DNA from: Ettlia oleoabundans
Taxonomy: Eukaryota; Chlorophyta; Chlorophyceae; Chlamydomonadales
Direction of reading: 5' to 3'
Assembly (NCBI GenBank): GCA_019693395.1
Contig: JAAMXP010000545.1
Coordinates: 18,869 to 82,868, forward strand
DNA: 64,000 bases
This document shows, piece after piece, positions 35,001 to 48,476 of the stretch. Numbering within the stretch: position 1 is the stretch's first letter; each line of letters starts with the position of its first letter. The translations under genes and the position numbers were made by a program. The notes under the pieces are model-generated. The model made no database searches. It was not told where the DNA came from and saw only the letters and a list, made by a program, of their open reading frames with translations.

Positions 35001-36094
35001 CACACACAAGGTGGGTGGTTAGCTGGGCAGGAGGAATACCTGGCTGGGTTGCTGACTGACCAGCTGGTGCTGATGCTGGCAGCTGGGTAGTCGCAAAAGC
35101 TGGGTCAGGCTGACGGCGGCATCAGGTCCTGGGCTGACAAGCCTTCTAGCATGTACATGCATGGCGGGCACTCCCCCGCCGTCTGGGTGTCAGCCTGCAC
35201 ACATAAGCAGCGTCTTTCTTCCCAATCGAATTCTTGTTTGTAAAGGAGTGCAGGGCACGGCAGGCGGCTTCGCGGTTCAGTTTGGGGCTGCCAAGGACTC
35301 CCAGACGGCGGCAGACACAAAGGCGCTGGCAGGTGCTGTGTTGCGCCCATCTAGCAGCCTGCTGCGTCCATCGCTGGCTGCTGTGTGCTTCATGCAATGC
35401 ACAACCATTTTAGCCCTCACCTGGCTGGCTTCCTTGCCTCATGTGAATCCTATCAGCCTTCTTATATTTTTCACAAGCAGCGTGCCTTGGCTGGTTGTGG
35501 TGCAGGCAATGCATCTACCGGCGCTGCCACCTACTGCTTCATCCAAGCCATTGAGCGGCGAGGCACCAAGTTATCGTGAGTGGCATCTGCCACAGTCAAA
35601 ACCACCTGCATGCATTGGGCTTGCCGTCCATCTGTCGGTGCTGGATTGCCTGGCATGCCTCACGATCTGGTGCCACGTGGCTGGGCAACACAGCTGATTG
35701 AAACCTGCTGTTCCCGATCTTCTGCAATCGACCCTTCCCATGTGGCTGCAGGTATGGAGAGCTGCTGCTGGCGATGCACCACACCCTCCAGGCGACAAGT
35801 GAGCATGCTGCTGATGGTTGGCAGGCTGATGGCTGCACTTATCTGCACGCAGGCAGTCAACCTTCAAGAATCTGCTATTAAGCTTCCACCACGCTGCCTT
35901 TCTGTCCACCCTTTTGCTCTGCAGTGGGCCCAGCAGCACAGGGCCCACCCATGGGCGGCAGCAGCCTTGGCGGCGGGCTGATGGGCATGCTGCTTGGCGG
36001 CAGCATGATGAGCATGGGGGGCAGCTACCGTGGCCAGGAGCCAGTGTTGTCAGCCAACTTTGCATTTGACCTCTCCTACCCATTCACATTGTAA
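32079..36094 (+). CDS. Type I metacaspase
   Basis: Exons are 32079-32905, 33165-33197, 33473-33541, 33755-33842, 34079-34139, 34418-34557, 34882-35010, 35254-35332, 35506-35575, 35752-35798 and 35925-36094, giving about 570 residues. Metacaspases are calcium-dependent cysteine proteases that cut after Arg or Lys and act in stress, proteostasis and cell death. The long prodomain (about 275 residues) is rich in Pro, Gly, Tyr and Gln, with a series of GAPGYPP repeats typical of type I. The catalytic part opens with KKAFIVGINYFG, then LNGCINDAKCMEYLL, ILMMTDDC, and the His in SGHGSQKRDYSGEE (His361, codon split by an intron). The Cys is in IIDACHSGSVMDLPF (Cys417), followed by the short-linker p10 region. 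No LSD1-type zinc finger is seen. A TGTAA lies at 36263-36267, about 170 bases after the stop. Confidence 0.95.
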
Positions 36095-36401
36095 TTGCGG
36101 CAGTGCTGTATGCCGCTTGGTTGATACACTGAATTGCATGTATATATAGAACCGATTCGCAGGCTTGTTAGCGGTCCTGTTTCACTTTCCTCAACAACTG
36201 TCAATACCTGTCCACTCAATACCCGTCTGCACAAGGTTGCTGTACGCAACTTGCACTCAGCCTGTAACACGCGCAGCTACTGGCTCCTGCAACCTTGGAT
36301 CACGAACTTGGTGAGGAAGCTGCCAAGTAGGCATGTGCCACCGTGCATTTGGCACCTCTCGCAACCGTTCACTTACTCGTTCGCGATTTCCTGATAACGC
36401 G
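36095..36401. promoter_or_regulatory. Spacer between the metacaspase and channel copy 1
   Basis: Both flanking genes are on the plus strand. The stretch holds the metacaspase polyadenylation region (TGTAA at 36263-36267) and the channel promoter. A short alternating TATATA lies near 36140. Confidence 0.45.
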
Positions 36402-39400
36402 ATGGAAGAGGTTGGCAATTCCGCTCAGCCGCTATTGGATGATGTCGAGAGCCAGTCGGCGTGGGGCACCCAACCCCGCTTGGAGGCAAGCCCGACAGCG
36501 GGGCGTGTGAGGCTGCGGCACATTGCATGCATGACAAGATCCCTGGCGCCGGGGCTAGAGGGCCGCATCAGCAGGCGATGGCGGCGAGCAGTTGGGGGAC
36601 GGCTGGTTGTGCCCCAAATGCCGACGGTCAGGCCATCATGCTTCCTGGCTGCAGCCGGTACCCTGCCGGCTCCGCATCTCTTGCCCCCTTTTATGCCCCG
36701 TGTTTGCGTGTCTGCCTCCTAGCAGGATGTGGAGAGTGAGGTGACGGAGCAGTGCAGCGTGACGGAGCTGCTGGAGCACCGGCAAGCCCACGTCCTGAGA
36801 TACGTGCAGACCAAGGGTGTCACCCTGCTGGGCGAATTTGAAGAAGAGGTGGGTGGCGCAGCCGCTGGCAGTATCGCCATACAATTGTCATTGCACATGA
36901 CAGCAAAACCGGTGGCAGCACCAGCTTGCCATGTAGATGCTTGTTTCGTTGCGAAACAGATTTGGCTGAAAGCAAATCATCATGGTGCAAAGCGCGACGC
37001 TGCCCATCGACGGCGTTGACGTCACAGCAAGGCAGTCGGTGCAAGGGCTTGGTCCATATCAGCCTATAGATACACCAAACCAATGCTGCCGTTCCTCAAA
37101 CTGCCTTTAGAAGTGCAAGCTATATTTGCTTGCCATCCCTTCCCCTGTCGCATCCGCAGGACAATATTGTATTCTCCGCCTTTGACCAATCACAGTTGCT
37201 GACTTTTGGCTCCGACAGGCGCAAGATAGATTATGAGGCCGAGTGGCGCAGGTACAACCTGCACCTTTGGCAGATGTGGTGGCTGGGCTTGGCCTTCGAT
37301 AGCGTTCCAGGTCTTCGTCATGATCTAAAACCAACAGCACCGAGAGGGGGTGGACATTGGCGGAGGGGGTTCCGTGTGTGTGAATAATCCAACCCCATAC
37401 ACCCTACACTTGGCCACCTTGTAACCCTGCAGACGCCTGCGAGAGGCAAGTGGCAAGCATACTGGGCGGGGGGGCTGGAAAAACACAGTGGCGGGTAAGT
37501 GTTTGCCAGGGAGCGGATGCTACATCTCTTGCACGGTGGATCTCAGGGTTGCCTGCTTGTTTTTGTTGGATACCATCCCTGCCCACACACCATTCACGAC
37601 GTTCGCCAAGCTTGTATGAGGCAGCGCACCCATTCTCATTCGTTCATGCACCATTCACCAACCCTTGACCTTTGCTTGCAGTGGAGGCCTACGTTGTGGC
37701 CATCAGAAACGCCGCCGCCCCAGACCGCTGCGGCCTGCTGCAGCCGCTGCTCAAGCGCTACCAAGCCAGGCGCTGCAGCTACGCAGTTTTTGCGTTGCCA
37801 GCTGTGCAGGCTGTGATTCAGTTCAAGTGAGAGGATTGCAAGCACATTCGGCATGAAGTGTCAGTGGAGGAGACAGGATACGCAGCACTACTTGAAAAAC
37901 CAAATGGGGACAGGATGAACCCTTGCAGCCCTTGTGTAGACCCCTGCTTCTGCTAACCCCCCGCCCCCACCCCACCCACACACCACCACCACCGCATGTG
38001 TAGGTGGGCCAAATTTGCACGCCGTGTGCTGATGGTGGAGCTGTTCTGGTTCCTGATCTGGTGGGTCGTCGGCTGCTTGCCGGGGCTCCTGATTGTGCAT
38101 GGTCCAACAGGTGCCTATGCCATGGCAGCCAGCTGCCAGTTTCCTGGCTGGGGCGGTGCCTACCAGCTGCTTGTGTACTTTGGTACCTTTGCCGAATGTG
38201 GCGCTGTCAGCCAATGTGCACCACATGTGTTTGAAGCAAAAAGCTTGAGCTGGGTATGGCAGCGCAGGCCGGCATTGCTCACCGCTGAATCTCAGCTGCA
38301 TTGATCTTGCGTTGGATTGCCCATCCGCCTGCAGTCTGGTCGGCTTCGGCCTTCCAACATGTTAATGAAGCGCCGTCCTTCCACATGTGTAGCCCACGTT
38401 GCACGTGTCCTTACACCATGTACATCTCTGCCTGCAGGTTGGTCAGCTTCAACGTCTTCACCGTCGCCTTCCAGGACGAGGACCTCAGCCTGTCGCTGCA
38501 CGACTTGCTGCAGACCAAGCGTGGCCGCGTCACCGTGGCCGCAGAATTGGTGGCACTGGTGGGTTTAATTCGACCGCAAGGGATGATGGACTGGTAAATT
38601 AAAAAGGCATGGTGCCCTAGTTTGCATCCCACTCTCCTGTATTTCAAGACAGATTGCAATATTATAATTGTAGGATCCATCTTCATCTTGCTGTGCGGCC
38701 CACTGCTGGCCATGTATGCTTGCATGCATGTGCAGGTGGGCATGGCCCCCTTCCTGCTTCTGGAAGCTGGTACGATTCCCGCCTACGGCTTAGGCTGGTT
38801 TGACCTGTGGAACAGCCTGGACCTCCTCACCTACTTCATACAGGCAGGGCGTGTGCAGGATATTGTCAAGCCATCATGCCGCATGCGATATGTCGGTTGG
38901 GTGTTGTTATCGCAATCAATCAAGCCAGGAGTCGTACAATGATGCGGACAGTAACCAGTGTGGGACGCCCTGCAAGCATCGCACGGTTAGCTGTGCATTT
39001 AGTCACCTCGGCAGTCCCAAAACTGCATGGGCTGAATTCTGCCTGCCTGCCTGCGTGCGTGCCTACTCACCTGCCCATGTGCCTGTCTGCAGATTGCGGT
39101 GACTGTGCTGCACCTAGGGCGCATCTGGACCAAGTCCGAGTGGCTGACGGCGGCGCTGGCGGTGCAGTCCATCCTACTCGTCTTCAGGCTGCAGTGGTTC
39201 ACACAGGCCTTCCAGGCAGTGCGAATCAGCTATGTGCCAATTAGTAAGCTTGCCAATCGAAGGGTTGGTTGTTGGTTATTTTTCGGGGGTGTGATGCTGT
39301 TCGCAAGATGGTTTGGTTCTAGGTTGTGGGCATCACAATGTTGCCAATGCAGTGCACATTCCCCAGTAGACAGCGCTAAATGCTTGAATGCTGCCACCTA

Positions 39401-41798
39401 TTGTGAAGACTGCATGACAATCATTAGCGATTACCGGCACTCTCCTTTGCTGTTTGCTGCACAAACTCCTAACTTGCAGTCAAGGATGTGTGGTACAACC
39501 TGCGCCCCGCTTTCTACCTGATGTTGCTGGTGATGTGGGGCTTTGCCTGCGCCTTTAACATCGCCCTGCGGCACGACCAGGACGCACAGGAGGTGCGCGG
39601 CGTGTCTTTCTGAACAGTATTTGGCACAACACAAAACCAGGAACGCATTGCCATTCAGAAAGCCAGCCTAGTAGGGTCACCGGGGCCACTTTGCTGTTTG
39701 CATGAGACGGTTCCTTTTCCCCGGCAGTGCGGGGCTGACGAAACAAAATGTCGTGCTGTAGACATCACGTTGATAGGGTGCAAGCTTGCTGGCGGATGTA
39801 AACGTTGGTCCGGGAACACAAGTTGTTCAAGCGCAAGTTGACCCACAACGTTGTTTACACCCCTAAATCTACACACACTTGCTGCCGAGTTCGTGCAGGA
39901 GTATGCCTCCATTGTCACCTCCTTCCTGTCCATGTTTGAGCACCAGGTCAGCTGACGTTGCTGATGTACACGCCTGCTTGGGCAAAACACATCCCCCTTT
40001 GGCTGTGACCAAATGCATCCAGGCCACTCAGCCTGGGGCAAAAGCTAGCAGGGCACCAAGTAGAGCACAGCCCGTGGTGCCTTCACACTCGCTGCAGTAA
40101 CTTCACATCACTGCTTCTGTTAGTTGATGTCATTTCATAATGTGCAGTATGGGGACATGGAGATGAAACCCTTCTGGAAAACAAAGAGCCCTAAGATTGC
40201 CACGGCACTGGCAGTTGCATACACCATCGTGCAGGCGGGCACTCCGGCTGAGCTGTGCACGCTGTGCATCTTCTGTAGTGATTGTATTGTGGGCCGGTAG
40301 CTACGTGACAGTTACGCATCATGACATGAATGTTGACATGACATTGCAAATGATTTGCGTCGAAGTGTTGGTGATGCTGCTGCAGGGCACGGTCATCATC
40401 AACGTGTTGCTGGGAGTGGTGATTGCCAGCGTTGACAAGGTAAGTTGAGGTTGTCTGGCTGTTTGCTTGCTTACTTGCTTGCCTGTAACTGGCTTATGCA
40501 TCATTATGTCGAGTGCCTGCCTGCCGGCCCTACCTGGCTGCCCACCTGCCTGCCCAATGCTGCCCTGCCTGCTGCCATGCTAATAGCCGATAACTGCAGT
40601 GGTTGCCTGCTTGGCGCAGGCCACTGAGCACGAGGGTATGAGGACCCTGCTCAACCAGGCACGCATAATTGATGAGCTGGAGTCAACCCTGCCGAGGTGG
40701 GTGCAACACTTGGGATGTCCCGTCCATATGACTGGGCAGGTGACAGCTCAACAACAGTGGCAATCTCCACCCAACACCTGCAGGCACCAGGCATGCAGCG
40801 TGCTGTGGCATGACTGTTTTTTTTTTTTTTTTTTTTTTTTTTATGCACTAGACGACTCAGCACAGACCCTCATGGGATGCTTGCACCGCTGCTTCTCCTC
40901 CTTATCCTTGCAACGTGCTCCTCCCTCTACCATGGTGCAGTTGGCTTGAGCGCCGCCACCCAGACTGGTTCCCGCCTTTTGTCCACATGCTAAGGATCAA
41001 TCCAGACAAGCTGGACAGGGTGCGTGACTGAGCAGCACTGGGATTGCGCAGGCTTTCCCCGAAGCTCTGTTTTGATTGATCGGCAGAGGGTGGGATGTTG
41101 CTGCCAGCCGTATGTGCCAGCTGTGAGGCACATGCACCGCCTGGCAACTTGTAAGCTGCAGCTTCTGCATACATCATCCTTTGGTTGCTTTACGTGATCC
41201 CATGGCGAGCTTCGCCCTCGTCCTCACTGAGGCTGCAGGTGGAGCAAGATGAGCTCTGGACGCTGTAAGCCTGCAGCCAGCAATTGATTGTGCCGCGCGG
41301 CTTGTGGTTTTGCGTGGAAGCATGTCTGCTTGCCTGCATGCACGGCAGCCAGCCAGCTCAAAATTGATTGTGTGGGCACTAGACGAGTTTATGTGATCCC
41401 TGGCCTGCAGGATGGGCAATAACGAACCCCAGATTCTGCACAGGCCCGGCTCCAGCCCGCTGACTGACGGACACCCACGCCACGTCACCGGTCAAGACGA
41501 CGCTGGGAGCTCTGAGGAGGATGCCAAGGAGGGAGCCAAAGCTGGTGGCGGGGCAGGCAGCAGCAAGGAGCACGAGCATGATCAGGGGCAAGTGGCACCT
41601 TTGAAGGGCGCCAAGGGTGGCAGTGTCGCTTTGGCTGGAGCTGGCGGTACAGCAGAAGGTACTGGCGGTACAGGAGAGGACCTGCGGGAGCAGCTGGCCG
41701 CCATGCAGCAGCAGCTGGAGGAGCAGGCACGTTTGCTGCGCACCATGTGTGCTCACCTCACCCTGCCACAGGCGGCAGAACCTAGCGGTACGGCTTGA
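36402..41798 (+). CDS. Six-transmembrane TRP-like cation channel, copy 1
   Basis: Exons are 36402-36506, 36726-36848, 37160-37251, 37433-37494, 37682-37826, 38004-38060, 38438-38558, 38736-38843, 39093-39243, 39480-39592, 39899-39946, 40148-40234, 40386-40439, 40620-40696, 40941-41019, 41239-41264 and 41411-41798, giving about 611 residues. Helices in order: VELFWFLIWLVSF (S1), VAAELVALVGMAPFLLLEAG (S2), WNSLDLLTYFIQIAV (S3), QSILLVFRLQWF (S4), FYLMLLVMWGFACAF (S5), a pore loop SIVTSFLSMFEHQYGD, and TVIINVLLGVVIA (S6). This is the layout of the ion-transport/TRP superfamily. The cytosolic N-terminus has no ankyrin repeats. The tail has a Gly-rich linker and a coiled coil (REQLAAMQQQLEEQARLL). 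Frames were set by alignment to copy 2. Two introns (donors at 38844 and 40235) seem to begin with GC. Ion choice and gating are unknown. Confidence 0.85.
40817..40842 (+). repeat. Run of 26 T in an intron of channel copy 1
   Basis: An uninterrupted T run lies in the intron 40697-40940, about 100 bases before the acceptor. On the minus strand it is poly(A) and might mark a retroposed fragment, but no flanking element is recognisable. Confidence 0.9.
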
Positions 41799-43186
41799 GT
41801 GCAAGTGAAGGAGAGCAGGCACTCGGCAAATATGTGGCAAACATAAGCGCCTCATTCTGAGCAGAACTGGGGAGTTTTAGAGAATTCCTTGCACTTGCGC
41901 AACAGCGTGTTCTGTCCCCACCTTAATCAAACCCTCATCCCACTTCCATGGCATGGTGACTTTCAGCCTATCCTATTGTACCCAAATGTTTGCAAAATTT
42001 GGAACATTACCTCCGCAATACACAAACAAAAAGGAGCCAAAAGTACCCACGAACGAAATGGCAGGAGCAAGGCATGGTGACGATAAACGGGTGAACGGCG
42101 AAGAAGGTTGCATTGCATTTTACTGCTAGGCTGGTTGCAGCCCCATCGAGTGGGTGAGGGCTTGCAAGAATCTGAGGCGGCACAGAAAGCAAAGGAAGCG
42201 TGCTCTTTCCCGATCTTGGGTTCCCAGAGCGCCTTGGCACGCCTGCCGGCGGCAGCTGGGGAAGGGCGGCGAGTGGAAGAAGAGAAGAGAAGAGAGGACA
42301 AGGGGTGATAGCTGAGGGAATGGGTAGAAAGGAGGAGGCGCCAGACCGGGGCAAGACACGCCTAAACAACAGCGGCGATGAGGGCACAAACAAAGTAGTG
42401 GGGCCAGCAGACATGCACGACGCTATGGTTGGCCGGCCAGAAGTGTTGAAACCGCCTCAAGGAACCCAGTCGCAGAAAACAGGGGAGGGAGGGAGGCAAA
42501 CAAACAAGTTCAAAAAACCCGCCCTGGGGGCTCGGCGAACACGCGTAAAGGCGCCGCCTGTGCTGCATTGGTGGGCGGGCGATACGAGACAATTTTTTGT
42601 TGCTTTATGGCGTCATTTGGCAGTAAAGAAATGAGTGGCGGGAGTATGGCAGGGGCGTGAGGGTGGGCATGAAGGGACATTGGCTGTAACACAAGAAGCA
42701 GTCACCCCACGTATGGGTTTGAGTTGAGGCTTGGTTTTTGTACGGTTAAGTATGGTAGGGAGGCAGATAGGGTTGAAGGGGNNNNNAAAGAGAAAAATAC
42801 TCTAACGAGCTGAACCACAATGCAAGGTAGATAAGGCTACGGCACAGGGTGCATGGCAAATTGCACGGGAAATAGAGAGGGGCAGGGTGCCCACGTGCTA
42901 CTCTACAATTGCTGGGGCTCCGCTGGCTTCCGTGCTAACTGGCAGAGAATAGGGCAGGCAGCAGTGTGCTGCCAAGCCGTTGCAGGCTTGCTGCCAGCAC
43001 TGAGGGCGGGGATCCGAGGTGTGTGCTGCTGAGTATCGCTGAGGCCTCGCCCGGGCTGGCAGGCGTGCACAAAGAAGCGGCTCGCCCATTTCTAGCTGCG
43101 CTGCTTCTGGTTGCAGCAGCAGGTTGCTGCTGCAGCGGCTCAAGATGTTGTGTAGCAGCAGCTGGGCTGCGATGGTTGCCAATAAC
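41799..43186. other. Convergent region with an assembly gap
   Basis: Channel copy 1 (+) and the FCP1-like gene (-) both end here. The stretch contains five N at 42782-42786. It is locally purine-rich on the plus strand (about 42240-42530, many GAAG and GGAGG words). Open frames here lack family motifs and splice partners. Because of the gap, a missing segment cannot be excluded. Confidence 0.55.
42782..42786. other. Assembly gap (NNNNN)
   Basis: Five undetermined bases interrupt the sequence. The true gap length is not known from the sequence. It falls between genes and does not break a model. Confidence 0.99.
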
Positions 43187-46100
43187 TCACAGCAGGCCAT
43201 CTGCAACCAGGCCGCGACTGATTGAGGCCAAGGCCGCGGCCAGCGCCGAGTTGCCACCGCCACCGCCGGGCGAGCCGGGCTGCGGCGCTGCAGGGACCTC
43301 CAACTGCCTGCTGCTGCCTTCCACTCCTGCTGCCTGCCAACGCGGCGCAGGATGGCCATTGCGAGGGGGAGCGAGCGGTGGCTGCCTGGGCGGCAGGCTG
43401 CTGGATGCATCCTCGACTTGTTGACTGTCCGTCAGTCCCCTGCTGAGCCCTCGCAGTGCTGTGGCCAGGGCAGACTCGACAGGAGGCACAGGCACCCGCG
43501 CCGCATGTGCCGCAGCAGCTGTCGCGTGCTGCTGCCCCGGGGGTGGATGCCCCACCTCCGGGCCAGTGCTACGCCCTAGCCCCAGCCCGTTTGCGGGGCT
43601 ACCGTGGTCTTGCTGCGGCTGTGCAGAAGCGTTGCACCAACTGCCCAGCCGCGCCAGCTTGGTCAGCGGCTCGGCGGTGGGGCTGTTTCCGTCGCTGGGG
43701 AGCTCGCTGCCTGCTGAGCCGCTTGTTGACACGCGGTGAAGCATAGAGGCAGGATGCGGCAGCCCTACCGACAGCACAGAGTCCTTGGGTGAGGGCAGGC
43801 CTAGCAGGATGCTATCCTCGCTGCTGCGCCCCTCGCTGAAGGCAGCCTCATCCGCGGCAGAAGCGCCCACCAGCAGCCCAGCCGGCGTCGCCACCAATGC
43901 GCCCGTGCGCAGCCTGTCGCAACCCTGGCCCGCCGCAGCCGCAGCGCCGCTGCCAGGGCACCCGGGCTTGCACTCAGGCAGCTGGCAGGTGGCGCAGATC
44001 AGCACATCTGAGGTGGTTCGTGTGCGCTGAGGCACATCACGCTCAGGGTCATTCGCAATGAACACCTGCAGGCAGCCAGGCAGGCAGGCAGCACTCATTG
44101 TCATGCAGGCTGCTTGGCGCAAGGAAGTGGCGCACAGGTGGCCTGAGAAAGTGGGAGAGCACGGCAGAGGCTGCTACCACTGTAGCAGTCAACATACACG
44201 CCCTGTTTCACATGGCTCCCTTTTACCGCTTGTCACACCTGCATTCATGCACTGCATAACGACCCGCTGCACAAGCCCAGCGCTGCCTGCCGCCTGTTGC
44301 TGCACTCACCCCATCCTCTCCAAACACGCCCCGCACGGTGAACTGGTGCCAGAGCGCCTCCCCCTGCTTGGCGCACCGCACTTGCAGGTAGGACAGGTCG
44401 TCAGGGCTGCCCATAGGGTTGCGCTGCAGGAAGGCAGAGGGATGACGAGGCAGGCAATTGGTCACAATGCAACTGGACAGACAAATGGCCAGGGCAGCAA
44501 GCCAAGGCAAATGGCGGTTGGCCAGAAGTCTGCATTTCGTGGCAGGTCAGCGTGATGTGTGCTCGTCACACTGCTCCATACAGCAGGCTCAGGCTGGTCA
44601 TGCCCTGCCACTTCTACGTCAGTCACCCCGCACTAAGCCACTCTCTGAGTCCCAACCCGAAACCAAACAGCCTGCAAGAGCAACCCCACAAGCTGACAAG
44701 GGCGTCCCGCTGCTACAAAGCAAACAACACAGCGACGCACCTGCATGGTCATCATAAGCGCCATGGCAAAGCTCTGCGCCGCCTGCCAAGCAAAGGTGCC
44801 CTCGCTGGCGCTGGTGGCGGTCCAAAAGGCCTCCAGCTGCGCACAGGCCTGACGCAGCACGTTGCCTGCGGCAGAAGGGCCAGGCCAGACGTCAGCACAC
44901 GGCGACAGAATGTAGTGCCAGGCGCACAACTAAGCCATTTGGGGGCAGGCGGCATGGCAACTATCACCACCAACTTGTGATTGACAGCTTGTGATACACA
45001 GGTGTGTGCGCCAGCATTAACAATGAACCAGCCCAGTTCAGCATCTTGGCCTGACTCGTACAAACATACCCACATCACCCCAGGGCCACCCACCGTTGTC
45101 TGCAGAAAGCAGGTCTGAGGGGCGGTACTCGTCCACATACATCACGCTGTGCTCGTACTCGGGCTCGTATGCCTCTGCGGGTGGGAGGGCAAGGAGGTAT
45201 GCGATAATAAGTCGAGCTGGACAGTGACAGACAGGGCATATGAGCAATAATGAAAACAAAGGTAACGGTGTACGTCAGCTGCAGGGTGACAACCCATCCC
45301 CGTGGCTTCCCAGGTCAGCCTACCCACCCACCTGCCGAGTCGTCGAGGCATATTATGGGCGCCGCCAGCTGTGTGGGCACGTGCGGCTGCAGCCAAAAGA
45401 GACATCAGGGATAAACATCAAGCAGCGCTTGACAGGTTGGGCAGGCCAGCAGTAAACTGCCTTGGTACAAAACCAAACCGATCCCCGCTCTTCATCACGA
45501 CTCCAACATAGCATGCCATAGCCACGCCACACACCAAGGACACTCTCACAAGCAACACCCTACTTTGCCTGGTCTCCAATGTCCCTTGCACTCAGCCTTG
45601 GCCCCACACACCTTGGTGATGTCATAGCAGCCCAGCGCAGTCAGCGCCGTCTTGTTGGCCGCTTGGGCGAGGGTGTCCGGGAAGGTGGAGGTCAGCCGCG
45701 CGTCCCAGTCTGCATCATTGCACAAAGTTACAAGGTATGTGAGGGACTCCAGTAGAAGCAACAACAGAGCTACATAGACTTCGAGCCGTCAAAGTCCGAC
45801 AGTGTCAAACCCGCCCTGCGCTTAGCCAGCGAAGTGTGCCAATGCGCTCACCACTCGCCATCCACAACTGGACTGCTCACACAAACCCTCACAGGCCATT
45901 CTGCTCACTCCCACCCGCCAACTAACAATCACCCGACTGCGGGATGAGCTGTCCCAGCGGATCCAGCATGAGCCACAGCAGCTGAATGTACTCGCGCTTC
46001 CCCTTGCTGCACACAAACACCGCAAAGCGGTCCGCGTTCTGCAGACAGGAGCAGCAAGCGAGGGGAAAGGGTGTGTCAATGGTCAGATGCAACAGATGAA

Positions 46101-48225
46101 TAGAAGCATCCCAATCGACCTAGCAAGAGGCTAGCAGGCGAGCCAGCCAACACGCTGCCAAGCTGCTCAGCAAGTTGTTGTTTCATGATGCAATTTAGCT
46201 GAACAGCTGCTTGCAGGAAAGCAGCGTGGACCTTGATGGCATGCATTCTCCCTGGCAGTCGCCCTTCAATGGACAAAAAGGAGTCAATCCCAGGGTTTTG
46301 CAATCCAGTTCAAGCAGACTCACCTCCGCCAAAAACTCTCGCAGGTCGGCCCAGCCGCGCCGTATGCGCACTTTGAAGGTGCAGTGCATGCGGCCGACCT
46401 TCCAGTGCATCACCCACACGTCCTCTGCAGGCCACGCAATTGATGCAGGGTAAGGGCGTCAGTCCGCACGTGGTTGCTCGGTATTGATGTGCAGTGAGCA
46501 TTGTGGCAGGCTGCCGGCGGATGCGCACCCATCTTGCCTACATGACATGCTGATTGAAACCCAACAACAGCACAACCAGTGCAGTGTTCCATACCCCACA
46601 GTGAAAAACAGAACTTCAGCCAGGGTCAACCCTCATTACAAGCAGCAGGGCAGCAAGACGCACCTGAGAAGGCGTCATGGCCCGGCAATGGTGCGTACTG
46701 CGCCTGTATTTGCCGCCCGTAGCTGTTGGTGACAGTGACGTGCCGCCAGTCCAGCAGCGGCCAGTCATTTGGCGCAATGGTGCAGCTGACGGCATCCACC
46801 AGCGTGTTGTCTGCAAATGCATAGGATAGGTGACACGGAGGTGTGACCAGGGGTGGAGACATGGAGTCAGTTGTCGACACATGATGGAAGACCTAAGCAG
46901 AACAGTGTAGGTAGACAAAAAAGACACAGCAACAAAGGTAGGGAACAGGCAAGGCGTATAGCCATTTCACATTGCTGGCCGCTCATACTGGCCGCTCATA
47001 CAAGCCAGCCTGGTGCCTGCTGCTACTTGCACATTGAATGCCAAAGTGCACACTGCGATCGTGCTGGTTGCTTGCGGACATTGGATCGGCAGTATTGCCT
47101 GCAGCAACAGCCCATGAACTGTGCTGCCGACTTGGCAGCGCTGCTGCTGCACACAGCTGCTGACACAACGCCTGGCAGGTGTTGACTGCTGACCGCATAT
47201 GACATTCCTGGCATACGCAGCAGGAGCTGCAGACAGTGACAGAAACTTGTGTGTATACAAGATTTTGCACACTGCCTGCAGTTGGAAGGCAGCAGCGGGC
47301 TGCAAACCAGCGTCGTGGTAACAACATAACATCATCAGCAGCACCGCAGCGCACCTAGGTCGAGCACCACTGCAACTTGCTTTTGCTGACGCAATCGCTC
47401 GCAGAGCTCCACTGCACGCAGGTTGGTGGCGTACGCCAGGAAGTATAGGCCGTCTTGGGCGGCTGTGGAGGGCAGGCGTGGCACCAGCACCATGTCGGCA
47501 CTGGGCATGCTGCACGCCAGCACCTCGCCATTCTCGTGGCACTGCTCGCACAGGCTCAGCAGCCTGCAGCGGTTGAAAGGTGCCCAGGGTCATTGATATG
47601 ACAGGGACAATTGGCTGGCAGAATCAAGACACGAACAGCCTGCCCCACGCGCCAACAAGTTGTCGCTATGGCCGGCACCGCGGCGACTGCGGCAGCCGCG
47701 CACCTGGCGCTGTGCTTCTGCTCCCCCGGAATAACTCCCACGACGCCATCTGGGCCTGCAGCATGGGGCCGAGCGGGTTTGCACGATCAACAGGGCACTG
47801 TGTAGTTGGGATTCACGGCTTCCCAGGCGGGCGGCGGCCGGGCGGGGCGGCCAGTTCCAGCTTCTCGGCCTTTACGTACCCCGTTTGTTGACCAACGCCT
47901 GAACGGCAAGCGCTCCGAGGCTCACGCGCCTGCAAGCAGCAGGGAACCCAAAGTCAAGCGGGCCTGGGGGAGTCGCAGCCCGGGCAACCCCGCTGTTGCG
48001 GCCTCGAAGCCAGGACGCCGCTCCCTGCCACCCGCTTTAAGCGGCTTTTGGGGCTCACCTGGACACAAGGCCTTGCAAAGTCTGCCGCACGGCGGGATGG
48101 GAGGTGGGGCTGTGGAACAAGCGAACCACTGTGCTGCTCAGGAAGTAGTTGTCATCTTCAAGTTCCTCTTGCAGAACGAGACGCGTGTTGGTGAAGGGTA
48201 AGCGCTCGACGGCGGGAAGGCTCAT
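43187..48225 (-). CDS. FCP1-like RNA polymerase II CTD phosphatase
   Basis: Exons in order are 48059-48225, 47880-47929, 47704-47755, 47355-47563, 46664-46810, 46324-46424, 45933-46038, 45612-45709, 45094-45172, 44741-44865, 44310-44423 and 43187-44065, giving about 708 residues. FCP1-homology phosphatases of the HAD fold remove phosphate from the Ser residues of the polymerase II tail. The DxDxT motif is formed across an intron (VVLDL then DNTLVDA; Asp158, Asp160, Thr162). Further blocks: HWKVGRMHCTFKVRIRRGW, FAVFVCSKGKREYI and HSVMYVDEYRPS, the last in the place of the family's VxDD motif with Glu for the second Asp. The C-terminal 290 residues are low complexity, rich in Ser, Pro and Gly, with a repeated SALA-type LSRGL block. 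Layout is closest to plant CPL proteins; no BRCT domain is seen. An upstream in-frame ATG at 48433-48435 is possible. Confidence 0.82.
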
Positions 48226-48476
48226 AAAGCCTCCTCCTCCTGCAAACGCTGTGGCTTCCTCGCTGTGTTCCAGTGTGTACTCACAGTCGAATGAGGGTGA
48301 ATGGGACAAGGGGAAAGGGGCGCTAGGGCCTGAGGAACAACCGAAGAAGGGGCGCGTGCTGGGGCTTAGACACAGCATTGGCGCGCGAGGGTTAGGGGCG
48401 ACGTGCAAACGCAGCATTCGTCGACTAGTGAGCATATTGGACCGATTCGTATTCTCCTAACCAGTCGGTGAGTCGG

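Noticed and set aside
36450..36506. GC donor at GAG/GCAAGC in exon 1 of channel copy 1
   Set aside because: A GT donor (CGT then GTGAGG) a little downstream is also in phase and aligns better with copy 2, so this site was not counted as a GC intron.
42007..42692. Open frames on both strands in the channel 1 / FCP1-like spacer
   Set aside because: They are products of purine-rich low-complexity DNA, without motifs or splice partners, and lie next to an assembly gap.
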